Below, piece after piece: positions 24,990 to 36,239 of a stretch of 64,000 nt of DNA. The stretch is taken from assembly GCA_028023455.1 (NCBI GenBank), contig JAQFVV010012535.1, positions 432,001 through 496,000 of the forward strand, given 5' to 3'. This DNA comes from Epiperipatus broadwayi (taxonomy: Eukaryota; Onychophora; Udeonychophora; Euonychophora; Peripatidae). A program made the position numbers and the translations under genes. The stretch's first letter is position 1, and every line of letters starts with the position of its first letter. The notes below the pieces were generated by a model. It was not told the DNA's origin. It saw nothing but the letters and a program-made list of their open reading frames with translations, and did not search any database.

Positions 24990-25610
24990 CATTTGGAAAA
25001 TTACTATAAAATCAGGTTTCTGAAATTCATTACAAATACAAAGATTGTGTAACGTATATTGTAAAAATTTGACTAATCAAACTACACACACATATATATC
25101 AAACTGTACCCAAAAGATAAGTGTGTGGATTCACAGTAACTATCACAAAGCAGAAATAGGCCATATTATTTCTGCGTTATGTCATCATCAATGGCCTTCT
25201 AATGGCTAATACAAACATTAGATGTTTTCTATAGCCGTAAGTCAGGCCTTGTAAATGGCATTTGTTAGGTCTTTTGGTGAGCCAGAATGCCATCAAGTGG
25301 CCAAGCCTGATTAGGTTTGAAGTACCAAAATAATTAAATGTTTTGTTACCTAGGAGTTCAGATGAAGTTTGTGCATGAAAAGTGACAAAGTTGAGTTATA
25401 TATAGTCTATCACTGTAAGTAGCAAATCTATTAAACTGATGTTAATGGAACTCATAAGAAAGCTTACTAAACTCTGGTTAGATAAGTGTTGTTTGTATAA
25501 ACTAAATTCTAACTTAAGTAAACAAAATAAAAGTGTATCATGGAATGAATCATTTTTGGATATTTTATATAATAATTAAAATTCTATTATAAAAAGACTA
25601 AAACTGTTTC
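24990..25610. other. Intronic sequence just inside the PEBP donor
   Basis: This is the first 600 bp of the intron on the minus strand. No further splice-bounded exon was seen. Confidence 0.45.
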
Positions 25611-25614
25611 TTAC

Positions 25615-25793
25615 ATCTACTGCATTTGAAAAAATTACAATAGGTGGTCGGTTAAAATTTACAGAAGTACTAGCCAAGTTAAACACTTCATCACATTTAA
25701 AAGTTGTAGAACCATAGGTAATGGATAAATCACAAGCTATATCATCATCACACTTAAGATCATAAGCCTCACAGTTAGATTGTCCATTAGATT
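25615..25793 (-). CDS. PEBP family protein, N-terminal-side exon (cysteine-rich, probably secreted form)
   Basis: This 179-bp exon reads as two bases plus 59 codons. It is bounded by an acceptor (TTTGTTAG, AG at 25795-25794) and a strong donor GTAAGA (from 25614). The C-terminal part matches the first strands of PEBP: a DLSITYGS strand, a VFNLAST segment and a PPIVIFSNAVD segment, which in PEBPs lead directly into the YTLIMVDPDAP stretch found in the exon at 3023-3121. Donor and acceptor are both phase 0, so the two exons join without a missing residue. The first part holds four cysteines (SNCEAYDLKC, then two more), a feature of secreted invertebrate PEBPs rather than cytosolic mammalian PEBP1; this is inference. 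The exon needs one upstream base from an earlier exon, presumably with the start codon and a signal peptide, and no phase-compatible one was found in the window. Confidence 0.85.
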
Positions 25794-25799
25794 CTAACA

Positions 25800-28005
25800 A
25801 ATAAAGAAATGATATTAATATATTTGCATAATAACCTATTAATAATAAGAATTCTGTTCATAACAATTTTTTTTTAAAAAAAGCACCATGATAAGTTTTT
25901 TATTATAATGAAGATGATTTATGTTTTGATAACAGAGTTTTTAAAGAAAAATAATTTTAGATTATATGGAAATAAATATACTCTTAAAACCTTCATTTCA
26001 TCACATTGGCTTGAATACATCTGTAAAAAGCACATGATTCTCAAATTACATTTCACACTGGGCCACTTTTTTTTCTGGTGACCCAGGTATAAGCTTTGCA
26101 TATCTCTTTATCATTCATTCAGTATTTATTGCTAATCCTTCATGTTTCAAGTAGGAAATGGAGGTTTTAAGAGTATGTTAAAGATATTATATTTGAAACA
26201 AAAGATGAATGGAACAGAATTAAAATTACCATGATTGCTTCTAATAAAAGTTTACATATAGGTTTAAAATGGTGTAAAAAAATCTAACTTTATAAATGAT
26301 TAGTAATAAAGATGAATGTATTTATATAAAGTAGATGCCATCAAATCTACAAGATTGAAGTTTGACACCTGTAAATAAAATTATAGTAATAAAAATAAAT
26401 GTGTACATGAATGATTTGCTAATCACACAGCTTATTAAAAACAAAACATTACTTTATGGGATGAATCAAACTTTGAACAAAATGTTAAGTACAAAATTAT
26501 TAAAAATTTAATGTTTTGTATATTTTACTTCATCTTTATTAGTGTATCTATGTAGAAGATGAGGTTAAAAGTTTTACTTATCTAATTCTTTAAATCAAAT
26601 ACATAAGTAACAAAGAATGCTATGGAAAGGAAATCTTATTGTTTCAAATCTATTGCCTTATTTTCTTTGACTATGATAAACAATTCTTTTTATAAATTTG
26701 ATACTCTTCCTACACTTCCAATGCATATTTTGATAGAAATAAAATATTATTGAGAGATCTTTCTTTCTCTTGTAAGAATGATCCCCCCCCCCGCATAATT
26801 AAAATTATAAAATAATTTTTATTAACTACATGCAGAAACTGCAATCATCTTATCCAACTGCTTTTAAAATGTTTTTCTCTATTGGTGTATATAAAAACTA
26901 ACATTCTCTCCAACTGTTATTATGTTTATTTTTAATTAAGCAATAACTGAAATTATTATTTTAGCTAGTTTTATGAAATTAAGCCATATAAACTATTTAG
27001 ATTATATCATAATGTAGTTTCTCTCCTTTACAGTAGCCAAGCAACCTGTGATCTCCTCTCTATAACACACTTACATGGAAATATATTATAATGTGTTTTT
27101 GTAACCCTATTAAAAATAGATTTTCCCAGCATAATTATTATTTATAATTTAGTATATGGTATCAACATGTCAACATCCTGCACCATCAGGTTTTAACCCA
27201 ACAAGAATCACTCTGACCAAGTTATGTGAAGGAAAAAGGCCAACAGAGGCCTGGTAAATTACATACTTTTTGTAAATATGTACATTCATTTGTCATCTTC
27301 TACATTCACAGTTTGGAGTCTATAAATCCCCACCTGCAATATTCAATCACTTCTACTTTGTTCCATTCTGATTGCTAATCTTTGACCAGTGTTTCTTTGA
27401 AGGGAAAAACTAGGTATTCAGAGAATAGGGCTACCTGCTAGAGTCAAGCAGTAGAAGAAAATTTCTAATGACTGACACTGATGAAGAAATGATATTTACA
27501 CCACATATATTTTCTAGAAATATTTATAAAAATATTGAGGTCTATAAGGGGGGCTATGATTTATATGTAGCAATGAAATAACTGCCCTTAATAGAATATG
27601 TAATAAATAATAGTCTTATATGGAAGAAAGCATTAAGATATAGACCAACGAAGGTATGTTATAAGATGTATAAAGATCACGTTAGATATATCTAAGGAGT
27701 CTATTTTAGAATAATAGGTAAAGAAGCATATTTTCTTTTGTCAAAAAACCTTTTTTAATACTTGGATTTCTTTTAACACATGCTAGAAACTTTTACGGAT
27801 AGTAGCCAAAATAAGTTTACCTAATTAAAATATTTTTACAAAATCTGAATGTCCTGATTTTGATATCTTGTTTATTAATATTATCATTAATATTATATCA
27901 TTATTTATATTTTGTAAAATAAACATATTTATATTTATTTTAAATTCTCACATGGTCATGACTAGTAATTTACTGTCACAAAAAAATACTATATAGTTTT
28001 ATTTT
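25800..28005. other. Sequence upstream of the PEBP exon, no features recognised
   Basis: It should be the preceding PEBP intron. A run of 11 or so C residues lies near 26785. No exon with a start codon in the required phase was found. Confidence 0.45.
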
Positions 28006-28007
28006 AA

Positions 28008-28167
28008 GTGAAGAGAGTAATGATTGCCAAATAAAAGACGTAGTTCATTTCACGAAATGAATATGTAATGAACCAAAAAAAAGTAATAGTATTAACATCA
28101 GGAAAAAATTAATGTTCTCAGCAGACTGATCATAAATATGAAGTGAAAACATCAAAAGTATACTTTG
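28008..28167 (+). mobile_element. 3' tail fragment of Penelope-like element E
   Basis: It matches the reverse complement of about 37861-38020: GTGAAGAGAG, CCAAATAAAAGA, the block GAATATGTAATGAA, AAAAAAAAGTAATAG, and TTCTCAGCAGACTGAT, then AAGTATACTT. The first 50 bases correspond to the last codons of the GIY-YIG reading frame and the rest to the 3' untranslated tail. It is a short 5'-truncated insertion, which shows that element E was mobile and not a single relic. Confidence 0.8.
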
Positions 28168-28411
28168 TGTTATCATAACACATCCTTTCGATTTATATAT
28201 TTTATTTTATGACATAATTTTAAAATATTATTATTATTAAAATTGGTTAAGAAAGCATAATTAATTAAAGTACTCTGGTTTTTTATTTATAGTATAGTTA
28301 GTTAGTTAAGAGAACGTATATACATTATAAAGAAAATGCTTAAACTTATTAATAGTTTTCTTTTTTTAAAAAAGAGTTCTGTAAAGTTATTTATTATTGT
28401 AGGACATAGTT

Positions 28412-28515
28412 TTTTTTTCATGTGTCATATAGCATTGGCCGGGAAGCAAACCCACTAACTCAGGACAACTACCTGTAAGGCTGCTATGCTGACCACTCGA
28501 CCACCAATGTTTGAC
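28412..28515 (-). mobile_element. Complete tRNA-derived SINE (family S1) with 15-bp target-site duplication
   Basis: On the minus strand an A box (GGTGGTCGAGTGGTCAGCAT) and a B box (GGGTTTGCTTCC) are followed by a CAATGCTATATGACACATG tail and poly-A (T-run at 28412-28418). The perfect 15-bp repeat TTGTAGGACATAGTT lies at 28397-28411 and 28516-28530. The element is 104 bp, so the family is little more than the tRNA-derived head and a short tail. It would depend on a LINE for movement. Confidence 0.9.
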
Positions 28516-28530
28516 TTGTAGGACATAGTT

Positions 28531-29735
28531 GGGTATATATATTTAACTTATTATCATTGCTATTAACAAACTTTAACAACCACAAAAATATAATTTGATT
28601 GGATTCAATAAAAAGAACATTATAGTTGGGTACAATAAAAGGCCCTTTATTATTCAGTTACATCGATTAAAAGTTTGGGTATTGATTTAAAAGTTTATTC
28701 ATAATTAATAATTATCTATAAATTCCCAAGATATTATTAATTTTTATTTATTTATTTATTCTATCACTATAATTGACAATTATGTAGAATTAATTCGAAA
28801 TATTCATTAACATTGTATGTAAAGAGATAATAGAAGATAAATATAAAATTGAAGCTGAAATGTTTGCAGTGCATCATAAAAGAACAATCAATATTATTTG
28901 CCATATATTTGTGCTGTGCCTATAGATAATTAACAAGCGATGATCACTGAAATCTACAGAAATATTTCAGAATACAATAGAAAATAGATTTGTGACCTAC
29001 AAAAAGTTCACTTAACTAGATTTTATGTGTTAACAATACTTAATTTCCATGACAATTGCATTTATTATTTAATAAGAAAGAGTTGCAAAAATATCTTTAC
29101 TTTCCATAGGTTGCAGTAAAATTTTACATATTTTTGTGACTACTTAACTTCATATTTTAGATTAATCAGAGTCTGAGAATGTTTAGACAATGCAAATTTC
29201 TCTAGCTTAAGTCTTTATTAATGGATTTGAGAATAATTTTTTTTCACCAATTTGAAATGAATCCTTACTGATAGGACATGAAGCTTGATCTCTTCATTTT
29301 TGTCCAGGGTCTTTTTTATGTCGTGTGTTTTTACATTGCAGCAATTAATCATACATACCTCCAGGTTCTGACAGCTGAATTTTTATCATACCTGTTTATC
29401 ATTCCCTTATTATTCATAATATATAATTAAATAATATTATTTAAAACATCTTTTTTACTATAAAAATTGTTACTAAATCACTACTGTTAAATTTCTACAT
29501 AGCTTCAATTATTTAATTTTGCTGAGTTTTAGCTGTGATTAATTTATATATCATTTTATTGGATAAATATATAATTATATGTGCATTCTAAAATTTAATT
29601 CTTATATTAATTTGTATTAACCAGTCATAAGCTTATAAACTGAATAATGTATATGTTTTTTTTTAATTTTTAGAAATAACTATATTTTAAGATTTAGCAA
29701 TAAACTACATGGTGAATGTTTTCCTGAAGCTTTGT
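28531..29735. other. AT-rich sequence without recognised features
   Basis: No coding or repeat signal beyond short ATTT runs near 28745. Confidence 0.5.
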
Positions 29736-29739
29736 GATG

Positions 29740-30668
29740 TTTTCTGAGTAATGATTGTAACTTTCTTTCTGTAGTCAGTGTGGAATTTTTGCCACTTTTC
29801 TGTATTGATCTGCTGTGAGGAGTTCTTGTATTTTGTTTCCATAATCTGTTGTATCCATTACAACTGTTTCATTGCCTTTGCCAGCAAGAAGAATAATTAG
29901 ATTTATCTATTTTGAGAGATTTAATTGCTTTCCTCTTATCATCGGATATGTTTGACTTCAATTTTTGTTGCTTGTCAAGTGTTATTTTTATTTTCCAGTG
30001 TAATTCTGTAGCTTCTTCTAAAGGCAAATTTTGAGTGACTTCCTTGGTGGCTACCATTATATCTAATAAAGGATATTGGACAGTGTTATGGAAAAGTTTA
30101 ATACCATTTCAAGAATAGAAACTTCAGTATATGTTTAGAACTAGGATTTTTAACAGATAAAGCTAGTATACTGCTTGGTACATTATGATTTTTGATATGT
30201 CCATGTATGTTAGCAAGTTTTGTCTTTTGACATTCTTTTATTTTTCCATGTAATATAGAATACGATTTTTTGACTGCTTGAGAACTTTTGTGGAGTTTCC
30301 ATCAGTAAGTTTATTTTTTAAAAAACATTCTACATTACTAATGGAATGCAAGGTTTGATACTTAGAAAACCTTTGAGCATTAATTCTTTCTCTTATCAGA
30401 GCACTTGTTCTCTGAGTAATTTTCTCAGTGTTTGTCAGTGAATTGAAGGTTTTAATTGCAAACCATTAGAAATTATCCCTTCAGATTTACATTTACATAA
30501 GAAAGTTTGGGGATTTTCTACTTTGGCCAGCTTTAGACATAATTTTTCATAATATCTAAAGTTTGATATAGAATCAGTTCCATACCTAATACTTAGTGTT
30601 TTCCTGAAGGTTTGTGATGATAGTATTTTAATTGTATTTATATCTTGGACTATTTCCATCATCTAACA
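29740..30668 (-). pseudogene. Penelope-like element A, copy 2: N-terminal part
   Basis: Minus-strand reading starts about 30662 with MMEIVQDINTIKILSSQTF and continues in several frames through KLAKVENPQTFLCKCKSEG, a CFLKNKLTDG segment and, at 30057-29869, LPLEEATELHWKIKITLDKQ and KSNISDDKRKAIKSL. The same N-terminal segments, in the same order, precede the reverse transcriptase in the plus-strand copy at 31655-33720, which identifies them as the PLE region upstream of the catalytic fingers. The copy ends before the RT core. It follows copy 1 head to tail, separated only by the tRNA-like spacer, so the two look like the junction of a tandem PLE dimer. Confidence 0.75.
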
Positions 30669-30912
30669 TGAGTATTGAATGTCATTAGAAAAATTTAACT
30701 TTATTTAAATATTCCAAATACAATCAACTGTTAGTAATAGCACATCAAGCATAATGGTATATGCACAATGTTTTGAGCAGTATCATTCTCCTACCCTCTT
30801 CAAATGTTGTTGGCCTGACAAGTTACAGTACTAGCATGGGAATCAAACCTAGGCCCTTAATTCTTGAGTATTGAATTTAAGGTAATGTTCTAACCAAGTG
30901 AGCCTTCTTGCC
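30669..30912 (-). mobile_element. PLE-A inter-unit spacer with tRNA-like module
   Basis: The minus strand runs from the end of the copy 1 endonuclease frame into a tRNA-like segment (30912-30838: GGCTCACTTGGTTAGAACA as A box, GGTTTGATTCCC as B box), then a shared 170-bp tail with GTGCTATTACTAACAGTTG, ATTTAAATAAAGTTAA and a GACATTCAATACT segment, then the start of copy 2. The identical arrangement at 33774-34030 and 49098-49340 shows that the tRNA-like block is part of the PLE-A unit and not an independent insertion. Confidence 0.75.
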
Positions 30913-31645
30913 AAAAGCAACAGTCAGTAGAAGTTTCATATACTTGTATATGAGGTTCCTCCTGATTTCTCCACTTTTTATTAAGATCAAAGTTGATTAA
31001 TGGTTTCCATACATTATGTATAATAACACTAGGTTGACTTATGGAATTTCTTGCTATTGTCATGTGAGCAGCTTTTTTAAATTTTCTTCTTTGTACCTTT
31101 TCTTTTCTCTTCAATATTTTTGTGTTTTCCCAATTGAGTATATGTTCATTCATACATATATGATGTACTACCTTAGACACATCTGTTTCTCTCTCCTAAT
31201 CATTAGTTTGTGTTCTTGCAAATGCTTTCAATGGGATGACTGGTTTCACCAATATATGTTCTTCCACATTCACATGGTATTTCATAAATGCTGGGTTTTT
31301 TTTCAGAATTTCAAGTTCAGGCTTTGTAGATGACAGAATTCCTTGTAGAGTGGTATGGCTCTGGAAGGCTGTTCCAACATTATATTGATTGCAGATTTTT
31401 CTTACTTTGTCTGCTATTTTTGGTATGTATGGGTACACTATACTGCCAGTAATGGTTTTTTTCTTTTGATCATTTTTCTTGTTGTCTATTTAAGGTTTTT
31501 TAATAATAGCTGATGGATAACCATTTTTATAAAAGTTTGTTTTATATAGATCTTTTCTTTTTCCAAATCACTGATTTATAAACAAACTTCTTTTGTTCTG
31601 TTCCATTGTGATAGTATAACTCCATGTTTTGTGTTTCTGTGGTAT
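30890..31645 (-). pseudogene. Penelope-like element A, copy 1: RT C-terminal part and GIY-YIG domain
   Basis: The minus strand holds the region after the RT active site, a linker with LQGILSSTKPELEILKKNP, and then, in a shifted frame, IPCECGRTYIGETSHP, a textbook GIY-YIG nuclease core. Downstream, 31180-30890 gives MNEHILNWENTKIL and the RKFKKAAHMTI segment, the C-terminal end of PLE endonucleases. The copy starts at about 31645, where it meets the plus-strand copy head to head. Frames change at least twice. The nuclease would nick target DNA to prime reverse transcription; this copy is dead. Confidence 0.85.
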
Positions 31646-31654
31646 TTGGATGTA

Positions 31655-33770
31655 TAGGCTAAGATGAGAAAATTATTGAGAGCAAGTGAAACTTTGTTAA
31701 GAGAAAAACTTAATGCTCAAAAGTTGTCTGAGTATCAAACCTTGCATTCCATTAATAATGTAGAATGTCTTCTAAAAATAAACTTACTGATGAAGACATC
31801 ACAAGAGTTTCTCAAGCAATAAAAAATCATATTATAAATTACATGGAAAAATAAAAGAATGACAAAAGAAGAAACTTGCTTACCTACATGGGCATATCAA
31901 AAATCATAATGTAGCAAGTAACGTGTCAACTTCATCTGCTAAAAATCTCAGTTCTAAATATCTAATAGATACTGAAGTTTTTGTTTTTGAAAGAAGATTA
32001 AACTTTGCCATAACACCATCTAATATCCCTTTATTAGATATAACAGAAGTCGCTGAGGAAGTCACTCAAAAATTACCTTTAGAAGAAGCAGCATAATTAC
32101 ACTGGAGAATAAAAAGAATCCATGACAAGCAACAAAAATTGAAGTCAAACATAGGAAAGCAATTAAATCTCTCAAAATATAAAATCTATAATTATTCTTC
32201 TTGATGATAGTGGCAATGCAATGGTTAATATGGATTCAACTGATTATGACAACAAATTATAAAAACTTGAAGTCAATGCAAAATAGTGGCAAAATCTGAC
32301 ACTGAGTCCAGAAACAAAGTTACAAACATTATTCAGAAAGCATTCCAAGTATTTTAGTGATTCAAAAAAAAGTAAAATAACATAATATTACAGAAAAATT
32401 CCTCATCTTTATGATCTATCTAAAATCCATAAGGATTCTGTTTCAATAAGACTTATTGTTAGTTCTAAAAATTCACCTTGCCAAAATTTGTCAAGATTTC
32501 ATCTTAAAGTTCTTAATCCTTTGGCATACAAGACCCAATTTTTTGTCAAGGATTCTAAGCCCTTTGTAGAATTAATCACGAATATGAAAATTGCAAGAAC
32601 TGATGTACTAGTAAGCCTTGATGTGGAAAGTTTATTTACAAATGTACCATGTGAAGAAGCATTGTCTATCATAAGGGAAAGATTAAATGTTAATAATAGC
32701 TTACAAACCAGCACAACTCTTCCTATTGATAATGTAATGGAACTCTTAACATTATGCATAAAAACAACCTACTTTCAACAGAATATGGAATTCTTTCAAC
32801 AAAATCAAGGAATGGCTATGGGCTCACCATTGTCACCCCTTATTAGCAATATTTACATGGAAGAACTTGAAACCTCAGCCATAAAAACTACTTTATATCC
32901 ACCTAAAGTTTGATTTTACTATGTAGATCATGTATTTGTTGTATGGCCACATGGTCAAGCACTATTACAAACTTTTTGGAAACACATCAACAACATATAC
33001 CCTTAGATTAAATTTACAATAAAATCAGAACAAGAACAAAAACTACCATTTACCAAAAACCTACACATACAAGAAAATATTTAGCCTATACAACCAATCA
33101 CACCAAAAACATAAAACATGGAGTTATATTATCACTATGGAACAAAGCAAAAGAAGTTTGTTCAAAAACCAGTGATTTGATAAAAGAAAAGATCTATATA
33201 GAACAAATTCTTATGAAAAATAGTTATCCATCAGCTATTATTAAGAAAACTGTAAATAGACAACAAAAAAAACCATCAAAAGAAAAATACAATTATTGGT
33301 ACTGTCTTGTACCCCTACATACCAAAAATAGCAGACAAATTAAGAAAAATCTGCAATCATAAACATTAGAACAGCCTTCCATTATCATACTATTCTATGA
33401 GAAATTCAAACATTTACAAGCCTAAACTTGAAATGCTGAAAAGGAAAAACTGCATTTATAAAAAGTTCTTGCAAGAACACAAACTGATGATTAAAAGAGA
33501 AAAAACAGATGTATGTAAAATAGCAGACCCTGTGTATACCAATGAACATATGTTCGATTGGAAAAACACAAAAATATTGGATAGAGAAAAAAGGTACAAT
33601 GAAGAAAATTTAAACTGCCCACATGACAATGGCAAACAATACCATAAGTCAACCTAGCATGATTTAAGATAATCTATGGAAACCTTAATCAACTTTGCTC
33701 TCAAGAAAAAGTGGAGAAATAAGGAGGAACCTCATAGATAAGTATATGAAATTTTTACTGATTATTGCCT
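31655..33770 (+). pseudogene. Penelope-like element A, copy 3: near full length
   Basis: The order is N-terminal region (31655-32400, several frames, including LPLEEA near 32080), reverse transcriptase (32488-32913, 141 codons open: VSLDVESLFTNVPCEEA for motif A, then QGMAMGSPLSPLISNIYMEE for motif B), and the YVDD-type active site decayed to YVDH at about 32920 followed by VVWPHG. The C-terminal linker follows at 33100-33420, where the core of the GIY-YIG domain is poorly preserved, then a segment with NEHMFDWKNTKIL (33397-33657). A PLE in animals encodes a single RT plus GIY-YIG protein, and this has that order. Multiple stops and shifts make it inactive. It is close to copies 1 and 2 and points the other way. 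Confidence 0.9.
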
Positions 33771-34030
33771 TTGTCGGGGTGGCTCAGTTGGTTGGAGCAT
33801 TTCCTTAAAATCCAATAATCAAAGCTAAGGTTTCAGGTTCGATTCCCATGCTACTACTGTCATTGGTCAGGCCAGCAACAACTGATGAAGAGAGATTAAT
33901 ACCTTTAGTAACATTCTGCATATATTAACCTGTTTGATGTGCTATTACTAACAGTTGAATGTATTTGGAATATTTAAATAAAGTTAATTTTTTTTAAAGA
34001 CATTCATTACTTATATTAGATGATGGAAAT
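33771..34030 (+). mobile_element. PLE-A spacer with tRNA-like module (second copy)
   Basis: The tRNA-like segment 33774-33846 has GGTGGCTCAGTTGGTTGGAG as A box and GGTTCGATTCCC as B box. It is followed by the shared tail with GTGCTATTACTAACAGTTG and AATATTTAAATAAAGTTAA, ending at the start of the next PLE-A unit (TTAGATGATGGAAAT). A CTGATGA heptamer at 33882-33888 lies where a hammerhead core would be expected, but a good GAAA partner is missing. Confidence 0.75.
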
Positions 34031-34835
34031 TGTCCAATGTATAATTACATATGGTGAATGCATTCTTTATTTATAGAAATAGCATCAATGTCTTGTACTG
34101 TTAACACAATAGAAGTGTGACATACATAAAAGCTAGATATTCTTGGAATATTTTTTAGCTGAAAAGGGGATAAAAACTTATTTAATTAACTGAAATGAAC
34201 TTTTAACTATTTATTTCTCATTGTTGAACACAACATGATCTGATATTTCTGAGCAAAAGACTGTATATTTTGTTGCTTATTGTAATAACAGTAAAACCAA
34301 CCACAGAATTTTATGTTTGTTCTATATTTTTTTAAATATTTACTCATGGAAATGCTAATTTCAGTCAATAAGCTAGAAACCAATTCTGATTTATGGTAGT
34401 TCATCACTCTTCTCTGGTGAATTTTACCGAAAGTATACTCAACTTTAGGTTATAAAAAAAGAACATTTTGTTACATATATAAACAAACATTTGCAAAATT
34501 GAATATATATATATATGATAAAACATTGGAATTAATTTACCACATTTCAATACACCAATAAATAATAAATAAAAGCTGTAGTTTATTTATGGCATGTTTT
34601 CCATCTTGAATAGTATTTTACAGTTTAATTCTACAATTTTCAAAACCCCAATAAATAAATAAAAGCTACAGCTTGATTCCATATGGTAAGATTCCATCTT
34701 GAATAACTATTTACATGTACAGTTAACTATATCTGCAAAATGCTATTCATGATGGACTCATGTCATATATGAGTTATAATTCTTTTATTGGTATATTGAA
34801 AATGTAGTTAATTTGTGTTTTGTTTTATTATTTTG

Positions 34836-34865
<30 letters not shown>
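34031..34865. other. AT-rich sequence without recognised features
   Basis: A partly repeated CCAATAAATAATAAATAAAAGC motif (34556 and 34649) is the only structure noted. Confidence 0.45.
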
Positions 34866-34871
<6 letters not shown>

Positions 34872-34881
34872 ATAAAACATT

Positions 34882-34919
<38 letters not shown>

Positions 34920-34929
34920 AATGTTTTAT
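34872..34929. repeat. Hairpin with TA-repeat core
   Basis: ATAAAACATTAACAACATAT and its inverse flank a (TA)n core, next to another (TA)n tract at 34840-34869. Perfect self-complementarity over 58 bp predicts a cruciform or hairpin. Confidence 0.8.
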
Positions 34930-36080
34930 CTTGCACATACTGCACATCCAAATCTTTTCTCCATATATTTTATTATCTCTAGATTTCCTATTCTTACTTA
35001 AATATTAATTCACTTTATCTGCTACTTTTAAAAATATTTTTCAGTTTCGGAACTGTTTTTGTTAAGTGTCATTTTTTTTTGTTAACTGTCGATTTTGAAC
35101 TTTCTTCTTTTTTCTCACTAAACCTATCTATTATTTTATTAATTCTTTAATATGTTATGCTTAACAAGCCACTAAAATGACCATGCTTTGTAAGTATAAT
35201 AGGTAATGTATTCAGTCTTAATCCTTTTGCAAATCTTAACTGATCTTTAACGTGATATAATGTAAAGCTCCTCCTTAAAAAGTCAGAAATTTCTATATAT
35301 ATATGCTATATGTTCAGAAACTTTGTTGGCCATGTTAAATTTTCTCTACTTCTTAAACTATTATGCAGTATAGCACAATAAAATCATTCTGTTTCTTACT
35401 TCTTATTATGTGATTATTTGGCAACTGATTCATTTCTTTTTCCCATTATTTCACTTTACTAAAAGTTATTTTATTAATTTCATTATCTTTCCTAATACTT
35501 TCCTCTTTTTTTACAAAGATTTAAACAAAAAATTATAAGATCTCTCTTTCCTCTTTATCTTTGAATTTGTGCCATTCTCCACTTCTGATCATTTTTTAAT
35601 ATCCTATACGCAAAAATATGTCTCCCTTATTCTGTCTTCTAATCCCACACAAATATTACATTACAATCCAAATCCTTATTTAATTTTTGCTTTCATCCCT
35701 GAAAACCAAAGGTTCCATTTTTTTTTTTGCATCAAATAACAATAAATATCTTTTAGTGTTACCACACACCCTTTCACAGTTTATATAATTTTTATTATTT
35801 AATTTCAAACTATTTTTTATTGATTTTTTATAACTCATCACATGATCACGACCTCTGTATATTTTTTATAACTGTCTGTTTTCTATCTTTTTTCCTATCC
35901 CTCATAATTATGAACGTATCTTTCTTATACATTTATCTTCTTACCCAAAGTACTTGTTCTCTTCATATAATCCAGTTAAACTCTTCATTTATTAATCTAT
36001 TTTTATTAGTATTGCAATCTTTCAAATATAGTTTTAATTTCCCTTTTAAAAAGACTCATCTAATCTCCACTTGAGAAGTC
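34930..36080 (-). pseudogene. Possible decayed LINE or PLE coding region
   Basis: The minus strand is purine-rich, as in the LINE fragments at 38.8-44 kb. One segment, 35281-35160, stays open for 40 codons and reads FTLYHVKDQLRFAKGLRLN and LTKHGHFSGLL, which looks like protein but was not recognised. Composition and a broken frame are the only grounds. Confidence 0.3.
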
Positions 36081-36239
36081 TAATGTGTTGTCCACAATTC
36101 ACCATTTGGTGTATAACAACTTATTTCTGTTTGCATTTTCCCCAAATATTTTTGTTTCTTTGTCAATAGAAAGTGCATTATTTCCAAATGTTAAAGAAGG
36201 TATAATTACCCATTCTGAAATTATTCTACAGCTTTAATA

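Larger units (their letters stand above)
3122..25614 (-). other. 22.5-kb intron of the PEBP gene
   Basis: This is inferred from the two phase-0 exons that adjoin it. It begins on the minus strand with GTAAGA and ends with a pyrimidine-rich TTTTTTTATTTCTCAG. Everything between 3.1 and 25.6 kb (Gypsy gag remnant, SINEs, hammerhead elements, a PLE, foldbacks, minisatellite) is therefore intronic if the gene model is right. A conserved PEBP alignment across the junction makes an extra coding exon in between unlikely. Confidence 0.75.

Noticed and set aside
25919-26101. 60-codon minus-strand frame next to the PEBP exon as an additional exon
   Set aside because: No PEBP similarity, no suitable splice sites in phase, and composition like the surroundings.
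31016-31333. 105-codon plus-strand frame
   Set aside because: It is antisense to the GIY-YIG part of PLE-A copy 1, which has the recognised motifs.
33774-33846. Functional tRNA gene
   Set aside because: A and B boxes are present but the acceptor stem does not pair and the anticodon arm is distorted; the block is part of a repeated PLE-A spacer.
33882-33888. CTGATGA in the PLE-A spacer as a hammerhead core
   Set aside because: No GAAA partner in this copy, a disallowed G follows the would-be cleavage U, and helix I does not pair.
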